DNA of 40,859 nucleotides from Candidatus Eisenbacteria bacterium (GTDB lineage Bacteria; Orphanbacterota; Orphanbacteria; Orphanbacterales; Orphanbacteraceae). The DNA is taken from positions 1-40,859 of the forward strand of contig VGIW01000022.1 in NCBI GenBank assembly GCA_016867715.1, given 5' to 3'. The translations under genes and the position numbers were made by a program. Positions 24,906 through 32,816 of the stretch are shown piece by piece (position 1 is the first letter of the stretch; the number at the start of each line of letters is the position of its first letter). The notes beneath the pieces were generated by a model. That model saw only the letters and a program-made list of their open reading frames with translations. It was not told where the DNA came from and ran no database searches.

Positions 24906-27344
24906 TCAAGTGCCGAGAAGCTCGGGTGCGAAGCCGAGGCGCTCGCCGAGCCTGCGTCCCGTTCGCCCCATCGGAACGCCCTCGTGTTGTTGATCGAGGA
25001 ACTCGTCCTGAAGAAATCCCGTGTCGCGGAGCGGAAAGCCCGACTCATCGAGCCCCTTCAGCACCGCGAGAACGCGCGCGGCTCTTTCTTCCGCGTCCCC
25101 CTCGCGCCTCCGCCGGAGCGCCCGGAGAAGCACCGCGCGGATTTCATCGTTGTCGGAAATCCCATCGAGCGCGACGCCGAGCCGATCCGCGTGAGCGCGC
25201 GCGGCGGCGAGCCTCGCAAAGACCGAATCGAGCGCGCGTCCGTCCTCCAGCGCGGCGGCGATCTCCCGAACGGCGGTTCGGAGCCGGCGCTCGATCGCCG
25301 GGAAGAGCAGACGACGGACCCATTCCGGCGCCGGGAGACACGCTCGCTCGAGAAGCGCGATCGCCGAGAAGAGCCTCTCGTCGAGAGGGTCGCTCGCCTC
25401 GAGGATCGCATCCCTCTCCTCCTCGAGGAGCTTCCCCGCCGTCGGCGCTCGGAGCTCGCTCGGAAGATCCTCGAGAAGGAAAGGAGACGGCGGGAGCGCG
25501 CGCTCGAGATCCTCAATCGTCTCCGCGCGGTCGGCCGCATCGACGGGAAGATCCTCGCCGCCGACCCACACGAGAAGACGGGCACGCGCATCGCGCGCGG
25601 CGACGAGCCGGAACGACTCCGGGCGAATATGAAGCGGATCGGAGAGACGGAGAACGCCGGAGAGGATCTCGAACCCCTCCGCGCGCCGCCGCTTCTCTTC
25701 GAAGAGATTCGCCTCGCGCCCGGCGAAAAGCCTCTCCGGGAAGGGCGCGCCGACGAGCCGCGCGGCCCCCCACGCGCCGGCCCACGCGGTCGACGAAACC
25801 CTCGCCCCCTTCACCCGATCGTCGAAGATGCTCTGCCCGTCCCCTTCTTCCGGCACATTGCTCCGCGCCGCGCGAAGCCTCCTTCGAAACTCCCGCTCGG
25901 CGGATGCCGCCCGTTCCGGATCGATCGCGCGGGCGAGATCGATCGCGTGCCCGGCGAAGAGGAGGTTCTGCACCGCCTCGATCCCCGCGAGGTCGTCGAA
26001 GAACCACCCGCAGCTCGTGAACATCCGGATCGCCCCGTGGGCGGTTTCGAGAACTCGATGCGCCCTGAGCGAGCCCTCCGGGCTTTCGAGCGCCCGATCG
26101 CTCCCCTCCCGCTCGAGAAAGCGCCGCCACGACTCCGGCGTCCGCTCGAAAAGAATCTCGGCGTAGGTCTCGAATGCGCGGCGCGGATCGCGAAAGAGAC
26201 GCGGGGCCTCTTCTTCGAAGAGCGCGAAGAGATCGTTCCTTAGATGAATCATCGATTCGCGAAGCGATCCCCGCCACTTCTGGTTCCATCCCTCGCGGTG
26301 CGCGATCTGGCACCCGCAGTCGCGGCTCCAGCGGCCGACCCCGTGGGTGCAGCTCCACGCGGTCCCCTCTCCTTTCATTCCCGGCGCGAGAAGAACTTCC
26401 TGTTCCGGAGGAACGCGGTGGAGGAACTCGCCCGGGTTCGTGACGCGAAGGCGGTTCCGCTCCGCCGCCGAATCGAAGAGCGCCGCGAGACACATGTCCC
26501 CGAACGGCTCGTGGTGGCCGTACACCTCGCCGTCCGTCGCGACGCACACGAGGCGCTGGAACCCGGTCGGCTCTCCTGCCGCCTCGACCATCCTCCTGGC
26601 GAGATCGTCCGCGCTCCAAAGATAGTGCTCGAAGCTGATGCCGACCGCGAGACCGCTGTCGTAGAAGAGAACATCCAAATGAAGCGCGCGGTCTTTCGGA
26701 TCGGGGAAGAGACGATAGGCGCGCCGGGGATCGATCGATCCCCCCGAAACGTCCGTCCAGTCGCCTCCCGCGAGCGGTCTCGTCTTCGACGCCTGATGCG
26801 GCGAGAGAATCACGAAGCGGACTCCCGCGCGCGCGAGATCGGCCGCGGTCTCCGCGTGGATCGCCGTCTCGGGGAGCCAGAGCCCCTCGCTCTTCCTTCC
26901 GAAGCGGCGCTCGAAGTCATCGAGCCCCCATCGAATGAGAAGCTCCCGATCTTCGCTCGGAAGGAGCGGAAGGATCGCGTGGTGGTATGCCTGCGCGATG
27001 GCGTTCCCGTGGCCCGAACGCCGATCGACGCTCCGTCGGTCCGCCTCGAGGATCCGCCGGTACGTGTCCGGATCCTCGCGCTCGAGATAGGTGAGGATCG
27101 TGGGACCGAAGTTGAAGCTGATCGACTCGAAGTTGTTGGCGACCTTCCGCACGCGCCCGAACCCGTCGAGGATGCGCGAGCGCGCGTTCGGGCGATAGCA
27201 TTCGGCGAGGATCCGCTCGTTCCAATCGTGGTACGGCCGCGCGCCCTCTTGCGCTTCGATCGCGAGAAGCCACGGGTTCTCGCGCGGGGGCTGGTAGAAA
27301 TGGCCGTGAACGACGAGAGCGATCTCCTCGGCGCCCTTTCGCAT
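24906..27344 (-). CDS. GH57 family glycoside hydrolase with C-terminal DUF3536-like region
   Basis: An 812-residue cytoplasmic enzyme of the GH57 alpha-glucan family. The N-terminal (beta/alpha)7 barrel starts with IALVVHGHFYQPPRENPWL. The presumed nucleophile is Glu159 (LWLPETA) and the acid/base Asp271 (VATDGEVYGHHEP). The remaining ~480 residues are helical and match the layout of GH57 proteins carrying DUF3536; this is recognition by pattern, not a search. Exact activity (amylase-like or branching-like) cannot be read from sequence. The start is ATG 27344, 5 nt after the stop of the upstream GH57 gene; much longer upstream frames just read antisense. It is the last gene of a glgA-GH57-GH57 operon. 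Confidence 0.88.
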   Translation of the reverse strand: MRKGAEEIALVVHGHFYQPPRENPWLLAIEAQEGARPYHDWNERILAECYRPNARSRILDGFGRVRKVANNFESISFNFGPTILTYLEREDPDTYRRILEADRRSVDRRSGHGNAIAQAYHHAILPLLPSEDRELLIRWGLDDFERRFGRKSEGLWLPETAIHAETAADLARAGVRFVILSPHQASKTRPLAGGDWTDVSGGSIDPRRAYRLFPDPKDRALHLDVLFYDSGLAVGISFEHYLWSADDLARRMVEAAGEPTGFQRLVCVATDGEVYGHHEPFGDMCLAALFDSAAERNRLRVTNPGEFLHRVPPEQEVLLAPGMKGEGTAWSCTHGVGRWSRDCGCQIAHREGWNQKWRGSLRESMIHLRNDLFALFEEEAPRLFRDPRRAFETYAEILFERTPESWRRFLEREGSDRALESPEGSLRAHRVLETAHGAIRMFTSCGWFFDDLAGIEAVQNLLFAGHAIDLARAIDPERAASAEREFRRRLRAARSNVPEEGDGQSIFDDRVKGARVSSTAWAGAWGAARLVGAPFPERLFAGREANLFEEKRRRAEGFEILSGVLRLSDPLHIRPESFRLVAARDARARLLVWVGGEDLPVDAADRAETIEDLERALPPSPFLLEDLPSELRAPTAGKLLEEERDAILEASDPLDERLFSAIALLERACLPAPEWVRRLLFPAIERRLRTAVREIAAALEDGRALDSVFARLAAARAHADRLGVALDGISDNDEIRAVLLRALRRRREGDAEERAARVLAVLKGLDESGFPLRDTGFLQDEFLDQQHEGVPMGRTGRRLGERLGFAPELLGT

Positions 27345-27349
27345 CCGTC

Positions 27350-29476
27350 CTATCCTTCCCGAACCGGCCGCGCGAAGTGAAGGAGGCTCGCGGTCCACTC
27401 CTCGCCGGCGGAGAGCGCGAGCCGCCAGCGCGGCACGATCATCGTGCATTGATAGACCGACTCGAACCCGCCTTCCGAGAGGGAGACGGTCCGAATCGGA
27501 AAGACCCAGATCGGCGCTTCGGTGTCCATTTCGATCCCCGCGAAGAGGCCGAGCCATTCGTCCTTCGCGCCGACCCGGCGGCACGGAGCGAGATCGAGAC
27601 GGCTCGCGAGAGGCCCCGCATTCCTCTCCTCGTGGACGAGAAAGCGGTCGGGCGCGTTCCCCGCAAGAAGAGCGTACGCGAACTCGACGGCGAAGAGCGC
27701 TTCGATCTTGGCTTTCCCCTCGTTCCGCACGCGGTAGCGAATCGAGAAATCGGACACGCCGGGGGCGATCTCCACTTCCTTCTGAACGAACACCGAATGC
27801 GATCCCCGTCCGCCGCGCACGTTCCCGAGACGCGTGAGATGCGCGCGCGCGCCGCTCTTCGTCTCCCGAACGTCGCACGCGTACTCACCCGAAGCGAAGT
27901 CGCCGAGCTCCGGCGGATCGCCCGACGCGATCTCGTCGAGCGATGCGCCCGTCCGAAAGAAACGATCGACGAGCGTCTCGCGCCGAACGGAGTCGTACAC
28001 GAGAAGCTCCGCGAGCCCCTCTTCCTTCGACACGACCCGGTGGTGGATGCTTGACACGTCGTTGGAATCGGCGTCCGACCCGCCGCGCACCTTCTCGTGA
28101 TACGCCTCCGGGCGGCGCGTCATCGTCGCGACGAGGTTGAAGCGGCGCTCGCGGTCGTCGATCGTGAAGATGTGCCCGCCGCGCCTCGGATGGATCGCAA
28201 GCACGAGCCGGTCGGACGAGAGACGTACCTCCTCGCTCCCGTCGAGATCGAGATCGACCCTCTCCGCCGCCGCCCACTCCTTCGTCCTTCGCGCCGCTCG
28301 CTCGGCGATCGTCTCCGCCGCGATCAGCTTTGCGTAGATCGCCGACCGAAGGTGCGGGAGGTAGAGCCCGCCGAAGACGCCGTGCCAGTAGGCGCAGTTC
28401 GTCTGCCCGCGGTAAAGTTCCTTCTCCGCTTCTCGCTTCTTCGCGTTCCCTTCCGGAAGCGCGGCCACGCGGCGGCTCGCGTCCGCCATCTTGCCGTGCA
28501 TCTCGGCCGCCTCCGGGTACTTCGCGAGAAAGATCCGCCATTGCCCGCCCCGGAAGAAAGGGGCCGCGCGTCGCGCAAGCTCCTCTCCCATCTCCTCGCG
28601 GAGCGCGTGGAACTCGATCTGCGCGCGCGCCGGGAGAGCCCACTCGGTCATCTCGCGATAGCTCGCGTCCGGGAGATAGACCTTCCCGCGCGGGGGAAGA
28701 TCGAGGGCATCGGAAAGCCTGATGAGACGGATCCACGAAGCGTTCTCCTCGAGCGCTTCGAGAAAGCGCGCGAGCCAGCCGTTCGCGTACACGTGTTCGT
28801 ACGTCCCCGGCCAACCGCCGAACTTCTCCGTGTCGTCCCCGTACACGATGAGACGATCCCCCTCTTCCGTCGCGAGCGAACGGAGCAGGCGGACCGTCTC
28901 CTCGACCGTCTTGAACGGAATGTGGTAGCGGAGCGCCTCGCTCAAGGGGAAGATCCGGATCATCCGTCCCCGATCCTCGGTCGTGAACGAGCCGAGCATC
29001 TCCTCGCCGCGAAGCCCCGCGAGCCGGAAGTGCGAATCATCGACCATCGAATAGTCGATTTCTGAAGCGGCGAGATCGTGGGCGAGGCACTGCTCCCAAA
29101 CCCGTTCGGTGAGCCACGCGCCCCGCGGTTTTCGGCCGAAGCGCTCCTCGAGATACGCGCTCATCGTGCGGATCTGCCCGGCGCGGTCGCGGTCGGAGAG
29201 CATGACGAGGATCGGCTCGCCGAACCCGCTTCCAAGAAGCTCGACCTGCCCCTTCTCCGCGAGCGCCTTCAAACGATCCAGATACTCGGGAGCGTTCTCA
29301 TCGAGCCACTCGAGAAGGATGCCGCTGTAGTGGAGCGTGAAGGGAATCGCCGGGTGTTTCTCCAGCTCATCGAGAAAGGGGAGATACGACTTCTCGTACG
29401 CCTCGCGGAACACGTGATCGAAGTTGCCGGTCGGCTGGTGCGCGTGGAGCGCGAGCGCGAAGCGGATCGTCTTCAT
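27350..29476 (-). CDS. GH57 4-alpha-glucanotransferase / alpha-amylase-like enzyme
   Basis: A 708-residue protein closely following the Thermococcus litoralis 4-alpha-glucanotransferase pattern, the enzyme that transfers maltooligosaccharide units between alpha-1,4-glucans. It begins ALALHAHQPTGNFDHVF. The nucleophile is Glu124 (GAWLTERVWE) and the acid/base Asp214 (VYGDDTEKFGGW), almost the same numbering as the archaeal enzyme. After the barrel and helical region comes a beta-sandwich C-terminal domain (from ~residue 430), also typical. Starting at ATG 29476, it lies 16 nt downstream of glgA and 5 nt ahead of the second GH57 gene, so all three are probably one transcript. It may process glycogen chains made by GlgA. 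Confidence 0.92.
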   Translation of the reverse strand: MKTIRFALALHAHQPTGNFDHVFREAYEKSYLPFLDELEKHPAIPFTLHYSGILLEWLDENAPEYLDRLKALAEKGQVELLGSGFGEPILVMLSDRDRAGQIRTMSAYLEERFGRKPRGAWLTERVWEQCLAHDLAASEIDYSMVDDSHFRLAGLRGEEMLGSFTTEDRGRMIRIFPLSEALRYHIPFKTVEETVRLLRSLATEEGDRLIVYGDDTEKFGGWPGTYEHVYANGWLARFLEALEENASWIRLIRLSDALDLPPRGKVYLPDASYREMTEWALPARAQIEFHALREEMGEELARRAAPFFRGGQWRIFLAKYPEAAEMHGKMADASRRVAALPEGNAKKREAEKELYRGQTNCAYWHGVFGGLYLPHLRSAIYAKLIAAETIAERAARRTKEWAAAERVDLDLDGSEEVRLSSDRLVLAIHPRRGGHIFTIDDRERRFNLVATMTRRPEAYHEKVRGGSDADSNDVSSIHHRVVSKEEGLAELLVYDSVRRETLVDRFFRTGASLDEIASGDPPELGDFASGEYACDVRETKSGARAHLTRLGNVRGGRGSHSVFVQKEVEIAPGVSDFSIRYRVRNEGKAKIEALFAVEFAYALLAGNAPDRFLVHEERNAGPLASRLDLAPCRRVGAKDEWLGLFAGIEMDTEAPIWVFPIRTVSLSEGGFESVYQCTMIVPRWRLALSAGEEWTASLLHFARPVREG

Positions 29477-29492
29477 ATGATATCGCCTATCT

Positions 29493-30974
29493 TCACCCGG
29501 AAACCGGGGCCGGCTCCGCGAGGAGCCTCTTGAAGAGCGTCTCGTACTCGCGGGCGCTCCTCTCCCAGGAGAAGTCCGCGGCCATGCCGGTTCGGACGAG
29601 CCGGAGCCACGCGCGCCGCTTGGGAAAGAGAGCGAACGCGCGCCGAAGCGCCTCCCCGAGGGCTTCCGCCGTCGCCTCTTCGAAGCGGAAGCCGTTCGCG
29701 GTCCCCGCATCGACCGTGTCCCTGTTGTGGTCGATCACGGTGTCCGCGAGCCCTCCGGTCGCGCGGACGATCGGCACGGTCCCGTACCGGAGGCTGTACA
29801 TCTGGTTCAGCCCGCACGGCTCATAGCGCGAGGGCATGAGGAAGAGATCGGCCCCCGCCTCAATCCGGTGCGCGAGCGCATCGTCGAACTTGAGGTGCAC
29901 GCTCACCTTCCCCTTCATCTTCTTGGCGAGCCCGCGGAAGATCGTGTGGTACCTCTCGTCGCCGGTTCCAAGGAGAACCAGTTGGAACTTCACGCGCCGG
30001 AGTCGAGGAAGAACGTCGACGACAAGATCGAGCCCCTTCTGGTCGGCGAGCCGCGTGATCATCCCGACGAGGGGGACTTCGGGATCGACCCGAAGCCCGC
30101 ACTCTTCCTGGAGCGCGCTCTTGCACCTCCGCTTTCCTCCGAGCCGGTCGATCGAGTAGCGCGCCGGGATGAGCGGGTCCGTCGCCGGATTCCAGACTTC
30201 GGTATCGATCCCGTTCAGGATCCCCCAAACACGATCCGCGCGCTCGGCGAGCACGCCCTCCATCCCCTCCCCGAACTCCGAAGTCCGGATCTCCTCTGCA
30301 TACCGGCGGCTCACCGTCGTGATCGCGTCGGCGAACACGATGCCCGCCTTGAGGAAGCTGACCTTTCCGTAGAACTCCAGGCCGCCGTGCGGGCGGTAAA
30401 GTTCCTCGGGAAGACCGGTCCACGCATAGTCCTTCGGAGGGAATACTCCTTGATACGCGAGATTATGAATCGTGAAGACGCTTCGGGCCTCGCGGAGCGG
30501 GCCTTCCGATCCGCGCTTCCGGGCGACGTATGCCGGAAGGAGCCCGGTCTGCCAGTCGTTGCAATGGACGATGTCGACCTTCTCCCCGATCCCCTCGGCG
30601 ATCGCCGCCGCAGCCTTGGAGAAGAAAGCGAAGCGGGCGGCGTTGTTCGGATAATCGCCTTCCGGCGTCCCATAAAGCCCCTCGCCGGCTTCGTAGTACT
30701 CGGGATGTTCCACGAGCAGAAAGCGGCTCTCCCCCTCCATCGGCGACTCGAAGATCCGCGCGGTCTCCTCGCTCCGCCCCATCGGGACGCGGACGGTTCG
30801 GTTGGCGGGACGGATCGGAAGGGACTTCTTCTTCACGGCGCCGTAGTAAGGGAGAATCACCGTCACCTGGTGCCCCTTCCGGGCAAGCGCGGGGGGTAGA
30901 GCGCCGGCGACATCGGCCAGACCTCCGGTCTTCGCGAACGGCTCGACTTCGGATGACACATAAACAATATGCAT
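29493..30974 (-). CDS. glgA: Glycogen synthase (ADP-glucose type, GT5)
   Basis: Extends alpha-1,4-glucan from ADP-glucose. The 493-residue protein has the N-terminal KTGGLADV motif (15-22) that binds the sugar nucleotide. HCNDWQT and TIHNLAYQG lie in the first Rossmann domain; ITRLADQKG and the C-terminal MPSRYEPCGLNQ motif lie in the second. ATG 30974 begins at the conserved IVYVSSEVEPFAK; there is no obvious Shine-Dalgarno. It heads the operon with two GH57 enzymes, replacing the more usual glgB/glgX/malQ neighbours. No glgC or branching enzyme of the GH13 type is in the window. Confidence 0.95.
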   Translation of the reverse strand: MHIVYVSSEVEPFAKTGGLADVAGALPPALARKGHQVTVILPYYGAVKKKSLPIRPANRTVRVPMGRSEETARIFESPMEGESRFLLVEHPEYYEAGEGLYGTPEGDYPNNAARFAFFSKAAAAIAEGIGEKVDIVHCNDWQTGLLPAYVARKRGSEGPLREARSVFTIHNLAYQGVFPPKDYAWTGLPEELYRPHGGLEFYGKVSFLKAGIVFADAITTVSRRYAEEIRTSEFGEGMEGVLAERADRVWGILNGIDTEVWNPATDPLIPARYSIDRLGGKRRCKSALQEECGLRVDPEVPLVGMITRLADQKGLDLVVDVLPRLRRVKFQLVLLGTGDERYHTIFRGLAKKMKGKVSVHLKFDDALAHRIEAGADLFLMPSRYEPCGLNQMYSLRYGTVPIVRATGGLADTVIDHNRDTVDAGTANGFRFEEATAEALGEALRRAFALFPKRRAWLRLVRTGMAADFSWERSAREYETLFKRLLAEPAPVSG

Positions 30975-31173
30975 ACGATCGACCGTTGCGCCCTCTGGGC
31001 GCGGTTTCTCTCCTCACGGGCACCGCGTGTCGACATCGAGGGGAAGCGCGGCCGGCGGGCGAGGAGAGCGTGTTTCCCGGGGAGTATGCCCGAGATCGCC
31101 GGGCCTGTCCAGACCGGCGCGGAAGGCGCGCGAGGGTTGGGAGGGGGTGCATAACGAATTGTGGAAAAAGAAG

Positions 31174-32082
31174 TTACAAGGGCGCGATCCGCGGAGTCTT
31201 CGCGAGGACTCGCCTTCGGAAGCGGGCGAAGGCGAGGCCGAGCCTCCTCGTGACCGGACCCGGCGCCGGAAGACGAAGAGACGCCCCGTTCACGCGTCCG
31301 ATCGGGAGAACCTCCGCCGAGGTGGCGGTGAGGAACGCCTCGTCCGCCTCCCGGATCTCGCCGAGCCGGACCGTCCTCTCCTCGATCGGAATCCCCTCTT
31401 CCCGCGCGACGGCGAGAACGACGCTCCTCGTGATCCCGGGGAGAAGGCCCCGCACCGCGGGCGTGACGAGCCGTCCGCGTTTCACGAGAAAGAAAGACGA
31501 GGAGGTTGCTTCCGTCACCCGCGCGCGCGGACCGCGCCCGCGATGAAGCACCGCCTCGTGCGCGCCCGCTTCGTCCGCCCTTCCTCTTGCGAGAACGCTG
31601 GCGAGAAGGTTCGTGCTCTTGAGGTGCGTTGAGAGCCAGCGTTCGTCCGGAAGGGTGACGACATCCGCCCCGCGCCGGCGGAGCGCGGCGGGGATCATTG
31701 GGAGATCGAGCCGGACCGCGAAGACGGTCCCGCGAAGACCGGGGGGCGGCGCGAGTCTCCGCGGCCCCTCCCCGCGTGTCCACTGGAGCAGGACGAGCCC
31801 GTCCGGTTTCTCCGAACGCGCGACGAGGCCGCGCACCGCGCGCGCGATCGCTTCACGTCCGAAGCGTTCCGGAAGGGCGATCGCCTTCGCCTCGCCGAAG
31901 AGACGGTCGAGATGTTCGTCGAGCAAAAAGATCTTGCGGCGGTAGAAGCGGACGACCTCGTAGAGCGCGTCCCCGTAGAGGACTCCTCGGTCGAGAACGG
32001 ACACTCGTGCGCCCGACTCGCTCACGAACCGCCCGTTCAGCCAGAACCGCTCGCGCTTCGCCGCGCGGGAGGACTTTCTCAA
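31174..32082 (-). CDS. Fold-type IV PLP aminotransferase (D-amino-acid transaminase-like)
   Basis: A 302-residue class IV aminotransferase. NGRFVSESGARVSVLDRG and YGDALYEVVR form the N-terminal domain. The PLP lysine is Lys155 (STHLKSTNLLAS) and the cofactor-binding Glu is 191 (VTEATSSSFFLV). LPGITRSVVL closes the active site. The closest pattern is D-alanine transaminase (Dat), but branched-chain aminotransferase or aminodeoxychorismate lyase (PabC) remain possible. The start is TTG 32082, after GGGGAAGG; there is no ATG near the conserved start. The lone 199-nt gap to glgA (30975-31173) holds nothing I recognise. Confidence 0.85.
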   Translation of the reverse strand: MRKSSRAAKRERFWLNGRFVSESGARVSVLDRGVLYGDALYEVVRFYRRKIFLLDEHLDRLFGEAKAIALPERFGREAIARAVRGLVARSEKPDGLVLLQWTRGEGPRRLAPPPGLRGTVFAVRLDLPMIPAALRRRGADVVTLPDERWLSTHLKSTNLLASVLARGRADEAGAHEAVLHRGRGPRARVTEATSSSFFLVKRGRLVTPAVRGLLPGITRSVVLAVAREEGIPIEERTVRLGEIREADEAFLTATSAEVLPIGRVNGASLRLPAPGPVTRRLGLAFARFRRRVLAKTPRIAPL

Positions 32083-32172
32083 TATCCTTCCCCGGAAGAG
32101 ACGCTCCGCCTTCGCCGCGCGATGAGTCTAGTCGAGGAAGCCCGCGGAGACAACAAGAGGAGCGGGGCGCGC

Positions 32173-32697
32173 TCAGGCTTCCGGATCGTGCCAGTAGACG
32201 CTGATCCGGCTGATTCGACCGCCGCCTGAATCGCATGCTTCGAAGGCGAGGGTGCTGTTCCCTCGTTCGTAGCGATACGTGCTCTCGGAGGGGCCTGCCG
32301 CGGGAGGTCCGAACACCTCAAGCAGATCGCAGAGACGTTTGCCGACAAAGTCGAGGAGCGGCTCGGAGACGCCGCGCGTCGCGAGGAATCTCTTCAGCTC
32401 TCGGCCGTCGCTCTCAGCGTCGGCGAGAACGGAGACGTACGTGATCCGCTCGGACTCCGTGTCGCAAATCACGCCGATGCTCTCGGAGCGGGTTCCATCC
32501 ACGCGGTAGCAGACAAGGACTCGACTGGTCTCCTCGTCGACGTGAATCCGGTCGCGATGCGCGGCTCCGAGAAGAGCGAAGAGACGCTCCCGCGTGTCTC
32601 CCGGCTCGAGACCGATGAACCGCCGACCTTTCATCATCGCGACCCCGCCCGAGCCCTCGACCCGCCCGGCGCCCGGCTCGTTGTCAGACCTCTTCAT
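32173..32697 (-). CDS. Small unknown protein, possibly a BamE/SmpA-like fold
   Basis: A 174-residue protein with no signal peptide or membrane segment. FIGLEPGDTRERLFALLGAAH, followed by alternating strands (RVLVCYRVDG, ESIGVICDTESERITYVSV), loosely resembles the helix-hairpin plus sheet of BamE/SmpA-type domains; this is a guess from pattern. Start choice is uncertain: ATG 32697 has TGAGGCGG close upstream, and ATG 32637 (MMKGRRF) is an alternative. Codon use fits its neighbours. It lies 90 nt before the aminotransferase and 119 nt after the Lon-like/FG-GAP gene, so it may belong to either unit. Confidence 0.6.
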   Translation of the reverse strand: MKRSDNEPGAGRVEGSGGVAMMKGRRFIGLEPGDTRERLFALLGAAHRDRIHVDEETSRVLVCYRVDGTRSESIGVICDTESERITYVSVLADAESDGRELKRFLATRGVSEPLLDFVGKRLCDLLEVFGPPAAGPSESTYRYERGNSTLAFEACDSGGGRISRISVYWHDPEA

Positions 32698-32816
32698 CCG
32701 CCTCACATGCTCTCCCGCGCATCCTGGAAAAGGAATAGGCTCCGAGCAAACGCTCTTCAGAAAGAAAGACGGAGCCGGAAGAGGGAAGCGTACCGCGGGC
32801 CGCGGAAGGCAGGCGC

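Noticed and set aside
24906-27878. 990-residue version of the second GH57 protein
   Set aside because: The first ~178 residues read antisense-like through the neighbouring GH57 gene; the conserved start is ATG 27344.
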